Below, piece by piece: positions 63,364 to 64,000 of a stretch of DNA of 64,000 bases. Under the pieces are notes generated by a model. It was not told where the DNA came from. It searched no databases and was given only the letters and a program-made list of their open reading frames with translations. The stretch is from Chryseobacterium aurantiacum (GTDB lineage: Bacteria > Bacteroidota > Bacteroidia > Flavobacteriales > Weeksellaceae), in contig NZ_PXUE01000002.1 in NCBI RefSeq assembly GCF_003020585.1, positions 620,001 through 684,000 on the forward strand, written 5' to 3'. Position 1 is the stretch's first letter. Each line of letters starts with the position of its first letter. The position numbers and the translations under genes are program-made.

Positions 63364-64000
63364 TTATAACACTTTCTCCAAAACCTGAATGTAGATTTCA
63401 ATTCCTTCTTCTATTTCATTAATATAGATGAATTCATCCGCTGTATGAGAGCGCCTACTGTCTCCGGGGCCCATTTTAACTGATGTGCATGGAATAATGG
63501 CCTGATCTGAAGAGGTTGGCGAGCCATAGGTTGTCCTTCCTAATTCAAGACCTGCCTTTACATAGGGATGATCCATTTCTATTTTTGAAGAATTCAGCCT
63601 GAAAGACCTTGCCGTAAGTGCTGACTTCATTTGCGACTGAATAATTTCAAAGGCTTCTTTATTGGAATATGCATCTGTTACCCTTACATCCAATGTGAAA
63701 TTACACGCCTCAGGCACTACGTTATGCTGTACTCCGGCATGAATTCCTGACAGTGTAACTTTAACTTCACCCAGATATTCTGAAACCTTTGGAAATTTAA
63801 AGTTTAAGATACTCTGCAGATCCTGCATACATTTGACAATCGAATTATCATCATTGGGATGAGCAGCATGAGAAGGAGTCCCCTTCATTTCCCCGTCTAT
63901 CACAAGTAACCCTTTTTCTGCAATTGCCAGATTCATCTGCGTGGGCTCTCCTACAATGGCAAATTCTATATTGGGTAGTTGTGGAAACAGGGCCTCAATT
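63364..64000 (-). CDS. M20-family peptidase, acetylornithine deacetylase-like (5' end outside window)
   Basis: The visible 212 codons are the C-terminal two-thirds of an M20/ArgE-type metallopeptidase; the 5' end lies past the right edge. It reads IEALFPQLPNIEFAIVGEPTQ, then the dimerisation domain (GTPSHAAHPNDDNS) and, near the C-terminus, the last metal ligand region GPGDSRRSHTADEFI. The adjacent argH supports a role in arginine synthesis (removal of acetyl or succinyl from ornithine), but another M20 substrate is possible. Confidence 0.88.
   Translation of the reverse strand, partial: IEALFPQLPNIEFAIVGEPTQMNLAIAEKGLLVIDGEMKGTPSHAAHPNDDNSIVKCMQDLQSILNFKFPKVSEYLGEVKVTLSGIHAGVQHNVVPEACNFTLDVRVTDAYSNKEAFEIIQSQMKSALTARSFRLNSSKIEMDHPYVKAGLELGRTTYGSPTSSDQAIIPCTSVKMGPGDSRRSHTADEFIYINEIEEGIEIYIQVLEKVL

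Overview
The window looks like chromosome of a low-GC Bacteroidota, most likely a flavobacterium close to Chryseobacterium. The signs are AT-rich intergenic DNA, -7 boxes of the form TAnnTTTG, almost no Shine-Dalgarno sites, TonB-dependent receptors with CarboxypepD_reg-like N-termini, a DUF2723 glycosyltransferase, a DUF4249 protein and small GG-leader peptides of the Chryseobacterium type. This assignment is inference from families and signals, not from a marker gene. Most of the window is ordinary chromosome. I saw no prophage, plasmid, CRISPR array or recognisable insertion sequence.

Layout. 0-4 kb: a tripartite drug/toxin efflux operon (TolC, HlyD/EmrA, MFS) divergent from an AraC regulator. 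4-6.2 kb: an Rrf2 sensor, a membrane protein, a lipoprotein cytochrome c and a RIC/ScdA di-iron repair protein, which looks like a nitrosative-stress unit. 6.3-13.8 kb, minus strand: a DUF2723 protein O-glycosyltransferase, an SDR, a RidA and Crp regulator, two SUKH-like proteins and a TlpA thioredoxin. 13.9-19.4 kb: a ferric-siderophore importer made of two IrtAB/YbtPQ-type ABC half-transporters with a siderophore-interacting flavin reductase between them, divergent from a YbtA-like AraC regulator. 19.9-24.6 kb: a TonB receptor/DUF4249 pair, a Crp regulator and a VOC protein. 24.9-27.5 kb: an accessory-looking patch with a CoiA-like zinc-finger protein and a poly-asparagine lipoprotein. 27.6-30 kb: a two-component system. 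30.4-36.2 kb: YdeI, a secreted class II cyclic-nucleotide phosphodiesterase, VOC proteins, two tiny GG-leader Cys-rich peptides, an AraC-GyrI regulator, an agmatine-deiminase-family lipoprotein and tRNA-Ser(UGA).

36.3-37 kb holds two tandem MITE-like repeats, with diverged relatives near 51.3 and 61.5 kb. 37-48.7 kb holds trxB, holA, an HsdR_N-like protein, a HAD phosphatase, a thrombospondin-3-repeat protein, a dienelactone hydrolase, a PEGA lipoprotein, cupin/GNAT/DUF2911/ogt/DinB genes, a Crp regulator and two exported proteins. 48.8-53.6 kb is a second iron locus: TonB siderophore receptor, PepSY membrane protein and Fes-like esterase. 54.9-60.8 kb is the pyrimidine operon pyrB-carA-(four-helix-bundle gene)-carB, with a strong promoter, a 23-codon leader ORF and an attenuator-like terminator ahead of pyrB. 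60.9-64 kb has an Lrp regulator, argH and the 3' part of an argE-like M20 peptidase, so carbamoyl-phosphate, pyrimidine and arginine synthesis lie together.

Most notable: (1) the pyrB leader, which resembles UTP-sensing pyrBI attenuation; (2) a near-perfect 23-bp palindrome (11-1-11) at the divergent siderophore-importer promoters, with a degenerate copy directly upstream of the -7 box of the distant siderophore receptor, a likely Fur-type operator linking the two iron loci; (3) two orphan GG-leader Cys-rich peptides at 32.9-33.2 kb; (4) the MITE-like repeat family; (5) a four-helix-bundle cassette between carA and carB.
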